NCBI GenBank assembly: GCA_010015805.1
Contig: ML978123.1
Span: 1,488,001 to 1,552,000 of the forward strand
DNA from: Rhizodiscina lignyota
Lineage: Eukaryota > Ascomycota > Dothideomycetes > Aulographales > Rhizodiscinaceae
Length of the DNA stretch: 64,000 nucleotides
Direction: 5' to 3'
Made by a program: the position numbers and the translations under genes. A model generated the notes under the pieces. That model saw only the letters and a list, made by a program, of their open reading frames with translations. It was not told where the DNA came from and made no database searches. Of this stretch, positions 13,006 to 24,210 are shown one piece after another. The first letter of the stretch is position 1. Each line of letters starts with the position of its first letter.

Positions 13006-13140
13006 CCCGATCACAGCCTTGCGGCTTCATTGGCTTACAGAAACAAAGCTCGCGGATCAGACGCACTGTGGTTCAAGAACGACATTTCTGGCGACGGCGG
13101 GGTGGTGGCCGCCGCTGGACTTTCGGTGGCTCTTCTGTCC

Positions 13141-15517
13141 ATGTCAGAACACGAAAAGCCGCAGGAGCATTTAGTGTATGGTAAGTGGTGGCTCAGATGA
13201 CCGCCCCATTCCTGTGCAATGGAGGGCCACATCCCCGCCGGGATGACCCGTTGACCGTCGCGCACGAACGCGTGTATGCATCTTAATGACTGGCTGACGA
13301 GTGACTACAGACTATGACGAGCCCCCACGATCAAATCAGGACACATCCTTTCCAGGTTTCTCGCAGCCTTCTCTTCCAGCACAGCTTCCCATTACACGCG
13401 CCCACGACTCTCATGGAGCTCCAGCAACAGGCCCGACGCCTTATCTATCAGGCATTTCATACGGGCCTCGTGACGTCCACACTCAGTACAGCCCATTTAT
13501 TCCGTCTGCCTCGCGACCAGTGCCTCCGCAGGTCATAGTTACCTCTTACTCACCCAGATCTGGCTCGTATGGCACGAAACTTGAGGTCCGAATCAGACTT
13601 TCTTACGATCTCAGCTCGTATCCCGGTGTTTCATTCAGCATCTCGTTTGGAGCAATGCGTGCTCAAGCTACAGTAACCAAATTCGACGCAGGAGATGATT
13701 TCCATCACTATGTGCTGGAATCTGACATACCAGCCTTTGACCCGAGTGTGAGCCCTGGAACGCAAGTCCCCCTGTTATTGAACATGCAAGATGATTATGG
13801 CACGAGTCTTGGGGCCGTTGAGGTTGGCGATTTTACGTTCGGATATCCATCTGCCTACCAGTATCAAACTGGAACCAACACTGGACTTACTCGCAAGAGG
13901 AAGCAATCAGAAGAGCCATACGTTCGTTCTCCTCCAAAGCGCAGCGTCAGTCAACAAATGGTGAACAGAATGAGGGCGCCTTCCACAGGATACGCGCCTC
14001 CGCAAGGCCAGATGTCGCCATATCTTCGATCTGCCTCGTCTGGCACGTACGGTCTACAACCACAGCTTCCAGCGCAACAAATGTATGCTCCTGGAGGTGG
14101 ACAGGCGCAATCTTACGCGTACCCTTTAGCGCCCTATCAGCAGCAGCAGGAAATGCCGTCCCCAGGAATGCAGCCCTCGATATACGGTGCGGTCAGCCGC
14201 GGCTCTTCACTCTCAGTTCCGCCAGCTCCAGCCACAATGGCCATTGCGCTTCCTTCGACCACGTCTTCTTCAGCGCCTACTCTTGTGCGAACTTCCAGCA
14301 TTCAACCGTCAGGATCACTGGCCCAACCAAGTACAACTGCAGCACCAGCTTTCAATCCGTACGCCATGTATCCCAATTCAAAAGCCGTGTTGAAGATTGA
14401 CGGAGATTTGGACAAAATGGCTGTCGACTGGACTGAGGAAGAGTGGGAAGCGAAGCGTCGCTTGGTGCAGTTCCAGCGAAGCCAAACGGGGAGCACGATC
14501 GTTACGACCTTCGAACCTGTCACGCCTGAGGAGCGCAAGCCGAATAGCATTTGCATCAGCTGCATCTGGTGGGAGGAGAAGAAAGAATGCTATGTCACTA
14601 GCGTCGACACCATCTATTTGCTCGAGTCTTTGGTCGCTGTACGATTCACAGTCGAGGAAAAGAACCGTATCCGCCGCAACCTCGAAGGCTTTCGTCCGAT
14701 GACAGTGTCCAAGGCCAAGGCTGACAGCGAGGAATTCTTCAAGGTGATCATGGGGTTCCCGAATCCCAAACCCAGAAATATAGAGAAGGATGTCAAGGTC
14801 TTTCCTTGGAAAATCCTGGCACATGCGCTGAAGAAGATTATCGGCAAATATGTTCGTCATCCATTCACTGTTACCAATTTGAGCCCTGAAGGTCGCGCTA
14901 ACTTAGACCAGTCTGCAAGCTATTCCTCAACTGCAGGCGCCCTACTTACACCGGCTGCAGCAAGCTATACGAGTGGCGGACATACATCGGGTTCGGAAGC
15001 AGGTACCGAGCAACACGTTACTGCCTCACCTCGCTCTGTCTCGAGCTCCTCCGCTCCACCTCCACATCATCGTGCTAGTAGCATGACTACCACAGCAAGA
15101 TCACCAAATATTCCGATGTTGGGTCCAAGGACCACGGCGCTTGACATGCGCGCATCAGGTGGCAACCAGCCCGGCGATCAGCTGCGAGGAATGATGCCTC
15201 AAGAACACATGGGCACACCCCATGGCCTGCCAAGTTATGGCCAGCCGGGAGGCTGGTCGCAAATGCCCCAATACTCGTCTGGGCTTCCAAACACTGCACG
15301 TCCATCCTGGGACCTATCAGCATACATTGGTACAAGCCCTGCAGCAGTGACAGCCCTCCCAGCCTCTGCGCAACAGTCGCAACATTACTATCGTACTCCG
15401 TCCATGTCCAGCGCCGGCCAAGAGCAAGGACAAGATCTCGGAGGGGGGTCTTACGACATGTACAATACTGGAAGCGCAGGACCAGGCGGCGACAGTCAAC
15501 GAACATCCAATGCTTAA
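13141..15517 (+). CDS. medA: MedA/Medusa developmental regulator
   Basis: Three exons, 13141-13180, 13311-14851 and 14912-15517, encode 728 residues. The first 13 codons (MSEHEKPQEHLVY) lie before a 130-bp intron; the ATG is the first in frame after the spliced leader. The second intron (60 bp; donor GTTCGT, branch GCTAACTT, acceptor CCAG) is in frame and stop-free. I call it because removing it restores the family junction KKIIGKY-SASYSSTAGA. The central conserved block includes AVDWTEEEWEAKRRLVQF, ICISCIWWEEKKECYVTS, TIYLLESLVAVRFTVEEKN and KVIMGFPNPKPRNIEKDV. That block defines Medusa proteins (MedA of Aspergillus, Ren1 of Fusarium, Acr1 of Magnaporthe), nuclear regulators of conidiophore development, adhesion and virulence. 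N- and C-terminal thirds are Pro/Gln/Ser-rich and look like activation regions; RKRKQSEEPYVRSPPKR is a likely nuclear localisation signal. Confidence 0.93.
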
Positions 15518-18500
15518 TTTCCATTTTACTGGAACACTATCGACTCGCTCCACATTACGCCTCGGATTGGGCAGATTCCCTTTGCGGGGCGTGCGTCGCG
15601 TCGCGCGTTGAGGGTGTGATGCGTGGTCCCGTGGCGTGGTCATGCGGCCGGGCGAATCCGACTCGCCTTGTTTCCATTGTACAACGGCAACTCCAAAAGC
15701 GGAAATGGGCGCACAATCATCAATACAAGACCACACCATCTCTCTCGTCATATGGGTCGTCCACGCGATATTTACGGCCGTCAGTGCTTCCAAATCGAAT
15801 ATTTGTTGCTCCTCCGAAAGCAACATCCTTGCCGTCAGCCACGCGTCATCGAGGCTCATCTCTCCGTCCGGCCCCAGTGCCAACAATATCCCTAATGCAC
15901 GACACAAATTTGATCGACTCATGGAATAATCCTCTTTGGCGCACTGATAGACGCGTTTCAGCCTCTCACGAGAGCCATCTGATACCCTCGGAATTACTGG
16001 GCGGCCTTTTCGGACTTACTTGCAACTAATCTCCCTCCCTCACATCGAAAGAAACCCACCTTCCCTCGTCACTATTCTCGAGCTTTCACACCTCTAGTAT
16101 CGCATATGACTCCGCATACACACGCGCGTACTGTAATTTTGTTTGCAAGCATACACACATACAATGTATACTTAATCCCTCACTCGCATAGCAGCATACT
16201 TAGGGGCATCGGGGGGCGGCACAGCTACTCACTTCGCACACTGAGAAACTTAAACCGGTCTTGATCGGTGTGATGAAGTGGGCCTGCTACTCTTTGCATG
16301 GCGAAGGCGTTTCATCTTCATTGACTTTTTGCGCATTTTGCCTTCTTCATACCCCGCTTTATTCTGTTCTTCTTGCTTGCATTGCGCCGGCTTTTTTACG
16401 TGGCATTTGATTCATTTTCTGGGGCTTGCTTTTGCTCTATATATGCATTGCGAATGGCGCTTAGTCGGTTTCCTGAATTAGGGCCGTGGAAGGAATAGTG
16501 ACTGCAACGAAAGGGGATACAAGAGGAAACCAGAAATGGAAATACATGCCAGATCTTTTCACGACCTCCCAGTCCAACTATTGCTCCTTGCGCAAGGTGT
16601 CTTCCATCTTTATCAACGAATGCTCTGGCCATATGACGAGTGCTCACCGCACTTTACTGCTGCAACAGATCCGACGCCATAACGGAAGAACTCCACGTGG
16701 CAGCCGTTGGAAGTCGATCTTCCGCCAGACACAGAAAGTTTGAGGATTGAAGAACAGTCGTCAAACATGCCACTCTCCCACTCCGCTCTCTCAAGCAATG
16801 CCTTGAAGGCTCAATTTCCATGCCCCGTTCAACCCGCCGTTGAACACCTGACCACGAGCAGTGTCGTCCCCTGCAAGCGGTGTGATGTTTCGAAACAACG
16901 CGGCCCTCGGCTGCACGCTGCACGATTCACAAAATAGACTTTGCGACATGTTGAGCATGGCACGTTCGCTGGTGCCATTGGCTGGATACCCTGTCAAAGT
17001 GTGCTTTAGCAGGGCGGAAGGCAACCGATGGCCCGGAGCGAGTCAGGCGTTAGGGCTTCGTAGGGGGATCAGAGCTAGGATCGCACGGATAAGATCGTCC
17101 TCTTGCACCGGCCGGAAGAGCAACGGTTTTTGTGGGGTTTGGAATGAGAAACTTGAAAGGTAAGAGTCGCGATACATAGTATCAACCGCATACTACGCAG
17201 AGTAGATGACGATGGCGACCAGTTGCGAAGCAGAGATAAGATGCATCCTGACTTCTGACCTGCACTCCCCGTCGTGCTTCTGATCAGTCATTTTACATCT
17301 CACCGGCACCGGTCCGGTGTGACAGCTCTCCACGGAGTACTCCGTCCCACGCCGTAATAAACGGTCTCATCAGTCCTGGTGTTGATCCGGTGCTTACTCG
17401 TCGCATTAACGCTCACGATCGACCGGACCGTTGCACCAATGCTTGGGCAGCTCACTTTGAGAATCGTCCGTGCCACCCCTGGAGTTTTTCGAGCTGCTGC
17501 CCAACGTCCTCCTGCCAACTTCGAGAAGTTAAAGCGCGTCCACAGTTTACCTAGAGTGGTACGGAGTACAGAGTATCTGTACCATAGATCTCGGACGAAT
17601 TCATCGGTCTGAAAGTAAGGCAGAATCGTCCATTCCACTCCAGAGTGTCAATTGGCTAGGGAAATTAGCCGATAAGTGCACGAGCTGTCGTCCGACATAT
17701 TTAGCGCCACAGCTCCTTCAACTGGGCTTCGAATCGTTCGGAGAACCAGGCCATTTACACTTTTGCTTTAAATGTCATGTGTGACACATGCTCGGCATCC
17801 TCCTCATTATTCTCCCAGTTTTCTCTCGCTCGTGAATTGCTTAGCCTCATTCAACAATGTCCGGGTGCACGAGACAACGGTTCTACGGAGTAGATTAGCA
17901 TCTATTTACACTCAGAACTTTTCGATCCTTCCAATGTTACGATGCCTTAGTGTCATGCGTAAACGCGCGTGCTCTTGCCAGCAAGTTCACCGCCATGCAT
18001 CAGATATTCATGTATTGAGTTCTATTGACGTAATACTATCACGATCCCAACCACAAAAAATTCGACTCCTGCGCTCGTCATCGTCAACATCGTCTTCATC
18101 TCTCTCGTCGCGGTCTTAGTAGTTACCCGACTCAACTCGCGAACCTATCTTATGCGCTGCTTTGGATCCAATGACTGCTTTATCATCCTCTCATATCTAC
18201 ACCGTCTAATGGATCACTATCTATTTTCCCCATTGGGGCCATGTATCCGAGCGCTTCATATTACCTGTTTCGCGTGGTAGTCGCAGAAGGATCAATAAAG
18301 GTAGTAGTGACATCATGAGTACTTGCATCACGATATCGAATGCAACTCCTTCAGCCACAGGCATGGGCACAGGCGATTTGAGTCAACGCGGCTTCGACAA
18401 GGGGACCAGGCTAAGTTGCGAGACTACCAGCAGTGTAAGAAACGGCCGCGGAAAGAAACTCCAGAAGAGGGAACATAGTCATGAGCTCCCGAAAGGCATG

Positions 18501-18730
18501 TGGAATAGAGACAGAAGGGCCAAAGGAAAAGCAAGAGGAACAATGATAATGGCGTTAGACGGACTTCTCGGATCAAACGCCTCAGGGAGAGACGAAGGCT
18601 AATGTAAGTGGGAATATATCTGTATTGCTCACCAAAGAATATAGCGATCCCTTTGTTGTGACCCGGTGGTACGAGAAGTTGAAAGTCTAGTGTTACCAGA
18701 CGACTACTACTTGGACAGCAATCAGCAATA
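15518..18730. other. 3.2-kb convergent intergenic region, no gene recognised
   Basis: It lies between the 3' ends of medA and the NRPS-like gene, so promoters are not expected here, yet it is long. The first 0.6 kb is probably medA 3' UTR. Short ORFs occur on both strands (for example 15616-16029 plus, 17772-18119 plus) without family resemblance. A perfect 14-bp palindrome ACGGAGTACTCCGT lies at 17332-17345, and further ACGGAGTA copies lie at 17561 and 17885. Confidence 0.55.
17332..17345. repeat. 14-bp palindrome ACGGAGTACTCCGT
   Basis: Perfect inverted repeat with no spacer. The half-site ACGGAGTA recurs within 560 bp at 17561-17568 and 17885-17892. Function is unknown; short palindromes of this kind are scattered in ascomycete intergenic DNA. 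Confidence 0.8.
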
Positions 18731-21700
18731 TCAATCGTGTTTCCGCATCCCCTCTCTAAACTCCTCGATCGGTCGATCCAAGTTCTCTGTTAACCATATA
18801 GTAGTTGCCTCGATCACTTCAGCAAACCCTCTCAGATCCTCAATGGCCCAGACAGACCCTCGGAGATGCAACATAATCTTATCTCCTGCTGTCTCTCGCA
18901 CTAAGCTGGCATTGTTGACGAACTTTGTCACATCGCGCCGAATCGGAGCGTCGACGATTTCCATATTCGTATACGCGTTCGCACCCTGAATATTCGAGCC
19001 AAGCCAGTTGAATATGCAGTCTGTCGCGAATATCGGGAATAGAGCTGCTGAGTCGGCGTCGAGGCCCCGCATGATCTCTCTCCACGGTGCTGAAGCGTAC
19101 TTTGTCTGCGACTTCTGTTCTTCTTGGAGACGGGTCAGGAAAGAGAGCGTTGTTTCGCCAGCGGAAAGAGAGACCAGGTTTAGCACCGACTGGAAGAGCT
19201 GTCCACCCACATCGGTAGCTGGGGTCTTCATTGCTTCGGCTGCCGCATTGGTTATGAATGGGAAGCGGTCACGGCCGGATTCGACGTGAGAGAATATCGC
19301 GTGGGTGTGATTGGTGACTCTCAGTAAGAAGAGAGCCGTGGCCGCTTTGATAACGAGCGAAGGTGCAATCTGGGGGTGCTGTTGGCAGAGGCGGTGGACA
19401 CGGTCGGCGGAGAAGGTGTGCACATAGCCGTCAGGCTTCGCGTCTTCAATCTGCAGAGCCCGGTCCATCGGAGGGAAGTAGTGCTCCTTGTGCTGTGCCA
19501 GGCCTTTGAGTTTCCGCACATGGTACATCGTTGCAGCCCGGGCTGCAGGCGAAGTCCGAAGGGTATAAAAGTGATCGCAATACAGCTTGTATGGCACGTG
19601 TGGCTTCAGTGGCGTGTCTCCAAGAGCAAGGTCGAGGTCTTCAAAGATCAGTTGGGCAAACGTGGCATCTGTGACAGCATGATGAACTGTATTGAGTTTA
19701 TCAGTTAGCTCGTCCATATACTCATCACGGGCCGACATACTATTGTATATAATTCCAGCGCATTGCGTCTCTTCCACATAGTACAGATATGCGCGACAGA
19801 GCGGGCCAGGATACGTCGCGCCTTGCACCATACACATATCCAAGGCAGTCTTCTTGAGCTCATCAATGGTTGATAGCGTCCCCCGATCCTCGACCAAGCT
19901 GTCTATGAGCTCGGGCTTTGGGTCTACAGTGAATTGTAGCGCGAGATCGTCGCCAAGCTTGTCGTCGTCCCACACTATGAAGGACGATTGCATTGGATTA
20001 TTGGCGATCGTTTTCGAAACCGCAGCACGCAGACTCTGTGAAATGTCAGACTGGAGCAATAGAACAAATTTGGACGCATACCTTGACAGAAGAGTTCCTC
20101 GCGAGAAGGGCAATTTTGAAGCACCATCGATCAAGAGTGCCATTTCTGGCAAGGACCTCAGTGAAGTCATAAGCTGGCATAACGTCACGCACATCGTCCC
20201 AGCTGAGGCCAGAGGGCAGAGCCTTCGTTATGACTTCCTTCGAGGCTTCGAAAATCTCCGGGTCATCTAACGCGTACACCATCTCGTCGATGGTCGGTGG
20301 GTGATCGGGCGCCGCAAATTGTGCACTGTCAGAGGAAACATCGGCTGCCGCTCGAGTTTGCATGATGCCGATCATTTTGCCAATTGTACGCGCCTCCAAT
20401 ATCTCTTGAACAGTCAAGTTGACGCCAGTCTGCTTGTAGATCCTGTCCTTGACCCTCATAAGCGTGATGCTGTCTCCAAGCTCGGCGAGATCTGTCGTCG
20501 AAGAGATGTCCTTTGCGTTAACGCCGACCATTCGGGCCCATATTTGCGTCACCTGCTCAGTCAGTTGAGAAGCTACGTAGCCGTTTGTAGCTTCACTTCG
20601 CTCGCGGTATTGGCGAACCAGGTCGGTGAGCTTGTTTTTCTGGATCTTGCCTGCCATGGTTCGTGGGTAATCCTTGAGCCCCAAGTCCTCGATATATATG
20701 ACATCGTCCAATGAGTACATCTTGCCCATGTTGGATACGATGGCATCTTTGATTTGCTTAATCGCCTCCGCATCCACAGGTCTTGCGACGAGGGCCACAG
20801 GTACTTCGCCAGCAATTTCATCTGCGGCACCGACAACTTGGACCTGGTGATCTCTAAATTGCGGCAGCTGCTGGCCAATGCAAGACTCAATGGCGGCTGG
20901 CGAAAGATTCTCGCCGCCTCTGATAATCATCTCCTTGTACCTGCCGCTGACGTATATTCGGCCATCCTTCTCGATAACGGCTTGGTCTCCCGTGGCCATC
21001 CAGTGTAGGCCATCCTCCTGGTAGAAATCATCGCTGGACTGTCCGATGTAGGATTTAAGCACCATTGGTGAAGTGCCATGAAGCTCGCCAACTTCACCGC
21101 GAGGCACAGGTGTCTTTGATCCAGCGGCACAGACTTTCAGCCGAGAACCTGGTACTCCACGTCCGATAGCGATATTACTTCCGTTGGACAATGCTGCGGG
21201 CGTTTGACGTCCAGAGAAACAGATTACTCCTTCTGTCAATCCATAAGCATTCTCTACCGCTTTGGCCCCCAGCTCTTCCGTGCACAGTCTGAGGATCTCC
21301 GGCGTCAGCGCAGCTCCACCAAGAAGGACGGTATTGAGATATTCAAGTTTAATTCCTTGCGCAGATTTAGCAAGAAGCAAAGCGTAGATCATAGTAGGCA
21401 CGGCAACTGTATGGGTGCATCTCTCTGCTCGAGCAGCTGTCAAGAATGACATTGGTTCGAAAGAGGGTCCCGGATACAGGAGAGTGGCCCCGGTACAGAG
21501 GGCTATCATGGTCAAAAAGCAACCCATGGCGTGATTGTTGGGCACGAGGCTCGCGAAAACATCGCCATTTGTTATGCGGAACAATGGCCCTCCCGCTTCT
21601 CTGCACGCAAGGAAGGCTCCGAGCTGATGATGGTGCCAGTGGCAGCCTTTTGGCAAGTTGGTTGTCCCACTAGTGAACAGGACGACGCTGTCCTTCTCCT

Positions 21701-22334
21701 CATCCTGCAAACTCGTTGATTGGGTGACATGCTCACCACCCTTCACAGAACGTGTCATCAGGGAGCCAAAGGCAGTCCAATGCTTCAAATCACTCTCGTG
21801 GACGACAATCTTAAGAGCGCTAGCAAGCACATCGAAGTTGTCCAGCTTCGCTGCTGTGACTGGGCCGTCCGCGAATACCACAGAAGACTCGGAGGAACAA
21901 CCTTTGAAAGCGACCTTCATCATGTGAGAGACCTCCTTCGCATTGGCCAGATTTCTGATGTTGATAGGCACCAGAGTGCATCCGAGGGCATTGGAAGCCC
22001 AGTAAACAGAGAGAAATTCTGCCCCGTTTGGCAAAAACGTAAATATGGGCATCCCAGCATGGACTCCTCGGGCTGAAAGTGCTCTGACCAGTGTGTCCAC
22101 CGCAGTCCGGAGCTCGTGATATGTCCACCTTAGATATGGTGCCTTTGCGTATGCGTCCGTGTCCAATGGTTGGCTGTTCATACCATAGAGGTCCGCCACT
22201 TGATGCGTCGCCACAACTGCCAAACTGTCGGGATGTTTGGAGACTGCATTTTCAAAGTATTCCCAACAGCTCTGGAAAGGCCCAGGGAGGGGTTCTCCGA
22301 TGATGTAGCTCAGTGAATCGTCCATATTAGCCAT
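18731..22334 (-). CDS. NRPS-like enzyme, adenylation - carrier - condensation (A-T-C)
   Basis: Three exons, 22334-20082, 20035-19741 and 19686-18731, encode 1167 residues. Intron 1 is 46 bp (donor GTATGC). Intron 2 is 54 bp, in frame and stop-free (donor GTATGT, branch GCTAACTGA, acceptor ACAG); removing it restores IIYN-IHHAVTDA. The adenylation domain (about 1-580) has TSGTTNLPKGC (near 221), YGLTEG (364), ATGDQAVIEKDGRIYVSGR and a terminal PRTMAGKIQKNK whose lysine should act in adenylation. It looks closer to acyl-CoA synthetases than to classic amino-acid A domains. The carrier domain holds ELGDSITLM, with Ser622 the expected phosphopantetheine site. The C-terminal condensation domain carries HHAVTDA (the HHxxxD motif). 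The order predicts activation of an acid, loading on the carrier, and transfer to an amine or alcohol; substrates are not deducible. No reductase or thioesterase follows. Neighbours are not tailoring enzymes. Confidence 0.88.
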
Positions 22335-24210
22335 CCTGGAAGGACAATTCTAAGGACAGAAAGAGAGGGGCAAGGGAGATATGATATAGACAGGACGCGT
22401 TTACTGTAAAGGGTGCATGACTCGGATTACATCTTTACAAAGTACAGCCGATTTTTACGAGGCGGCCATCCGGCATAATATCTGTAATATTCGTTCATTG
22501 TAGGACGGCTAACAAGGCGTGTAGTATCAAACCTGGTTTAGCGTTGAAGGAATGGGCCAGCCGTTAACGTGCTAGGAGGAATTCTCGCTCCGGTTTCTAG
22601 TAAGCTTGCGCTACAGGCCAACTCAGCCTTACACATCTAGGACATCTAGGAAATAGAGAGGGAAATCATGGAATCATTAATCTGTCCCGAGTTTCCGGCC
22701 TCGGAAACGCCAATGTTACTTATGTGCTCGTCGTGTTCTATCCGCCCTCGGTGGAGCAGAGAGTTAGTTAACTGTGGGTGGCATCTCGACAGAACACCCG
22801 AAAGCTGTTTGAACTCCGTCGCGCTCGCAATACATACGTTAATAGTCGACGCGACTACGTCTACGTGCGAAAAACAGTAGTGCTTGCAATTGTAGCAGCG
22901 CAGAACACCAGGGACTCTTGAAGGCGGGCGAACACGGGGTTCGGTATAGCGAGGCGGCCGCAACGTTTGCTAAAGATCTTTAGACGCTCCACTTGTCGTT
23001 CTTTATCCTTAATACGGCTGTGAAACTTTGTGAAAGGATGTGATGCAGCCTTTCATATTCATGCTCGTATCTTTTTAGAGATGTGTTCCGCACTTCAAGT
23101 CTTGGCCAGCGTGAGTGCTTATCCTGTTACTCACGAGCTGCATGGCATTTATCTTTCCATGGAAGTACCGACCACGGCAAATCTTGAAAGCTTTCAGCCT
23201 TCCAGGATCTTCCTTCCCAACAACATCTTTAAGGACTCCTCAAGCGGCCCGGGCCAGACTCCATCCTCTCTCGATCACGTATGCCCCCACCATTTTTACT
23301 CTTTGAATTCAACCCACTTGTATCATCGTCGAAATCTAGATGGTTAGAAGCGGACATTGGCCGCTAGATGGAGCCGAATCGATAGTGTTCTTAGATACAA
23401 CGCCATCGGGATGGCCTGACCTAGAGAATGCGGCTCAGCTGATCATGAGCTCTGTGGTCTGATTTCGACAGTACGATAAGTGGAAGTCGATACTCTAAGT
23501 AGAATACGATGATGCATTCGAATCTCTAATCCTCTCAATTGTAGTACCGTATATGACCCATTCTTGTGAGGACTTCAAGGCCCATACTCCTTATGTCGAT
23601 ACGTATGGCATTTGAAGCAAGCAATTCAGCATTTGCATCCACGAATGGTCGAGACCGTCGCTCTAAGGCCAGTTTGGGCGCAGACGGGAACTCGAAGTTC
23701 CCCTAACGGTACCGCCGTGGCCGGATTGGGAGAAGCGCGTGCTTCGCGTGCGAACGCCCCACCTCATACCGTCCAAACTTGTCCTCTATCACACTCACAC
23801 TCGACAATCGAGAAGCCATCATACTCGTCAAAACTCCTCAATGGCTCTCACATGGCTATGTGATTAAACATGAAGCTTCTGCACCCTACGAAGATCTTGC
23901 GTGCTCAATTTCCACTAAGAGCCAGGGTCAGCATCTTTGGTAAGAAAAGGATGGCTGCCAGGCTGTCCAGCTTCAGGGGCAAGGACCACTCTCTGCCGAT
24001 GAGGCTTGCGAATGCCGCGATGGCGCAGACAGCCTATGAACAGGGCGCGTCTAGACCCGGGGATTGTTTTATTAAAGGGATTCAAATCGATAAGAGACGT
24101 ACCGTGGACGTTTTTCACTATTTCCTACGCTGATCTTACTCCACTACGCTCTTTCTCGACACTCGTTTCTTTCGTATCTCTTATTCGCAGAGCTTGCTCT
24201 GCACTTCTAA
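22335..24210. other. Divergent intergenic region between the NRPS-like gene and the MscS channel
   Basis: This 1.9-kb region should contain both promoters. Only short ORFs without resemblance are present, among them an 87-codon one at 23870-24133 that could be an upstream ORF of the channel mRNA. No repeat or element was recognised. Confidence 0.6.

Larger units (their letters stand above)
7711..13140. other. 5.4-kb gene-free region upstream of medA (promoter and long leader)
   Basis: This interval lies between the stop of the Ser/Pro-rich gene and the medA start codon. Many ORFs of 60-190 codons occur on both strands, but they overlap each other, have skewed Ser/Arg/Leu/Cys composition driven by GC-rich sequence, and resemble nothing. 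From about 11.4 kb onward the plus strand is strongly C/T-rich with many short ATG ORFs, as expected for a fungal promoter and 5' leader. A leader intron is supported at 12839-13005. A GCA triplet repeat lies at 10757-10782. No tRNA or rRNA was seen. Confidence 0.6.

Noticed and set aside
15317-15922. 201-codon minus ORF across the medA 3' end
   Set aside because: It is antisense to the medA last exon over much of its length and has no family features.
18315-18602. 95-codon plus ORF near the NRPS-like 3' end
   Set aside because: Low-complexity basic sequence with no conserved motif.
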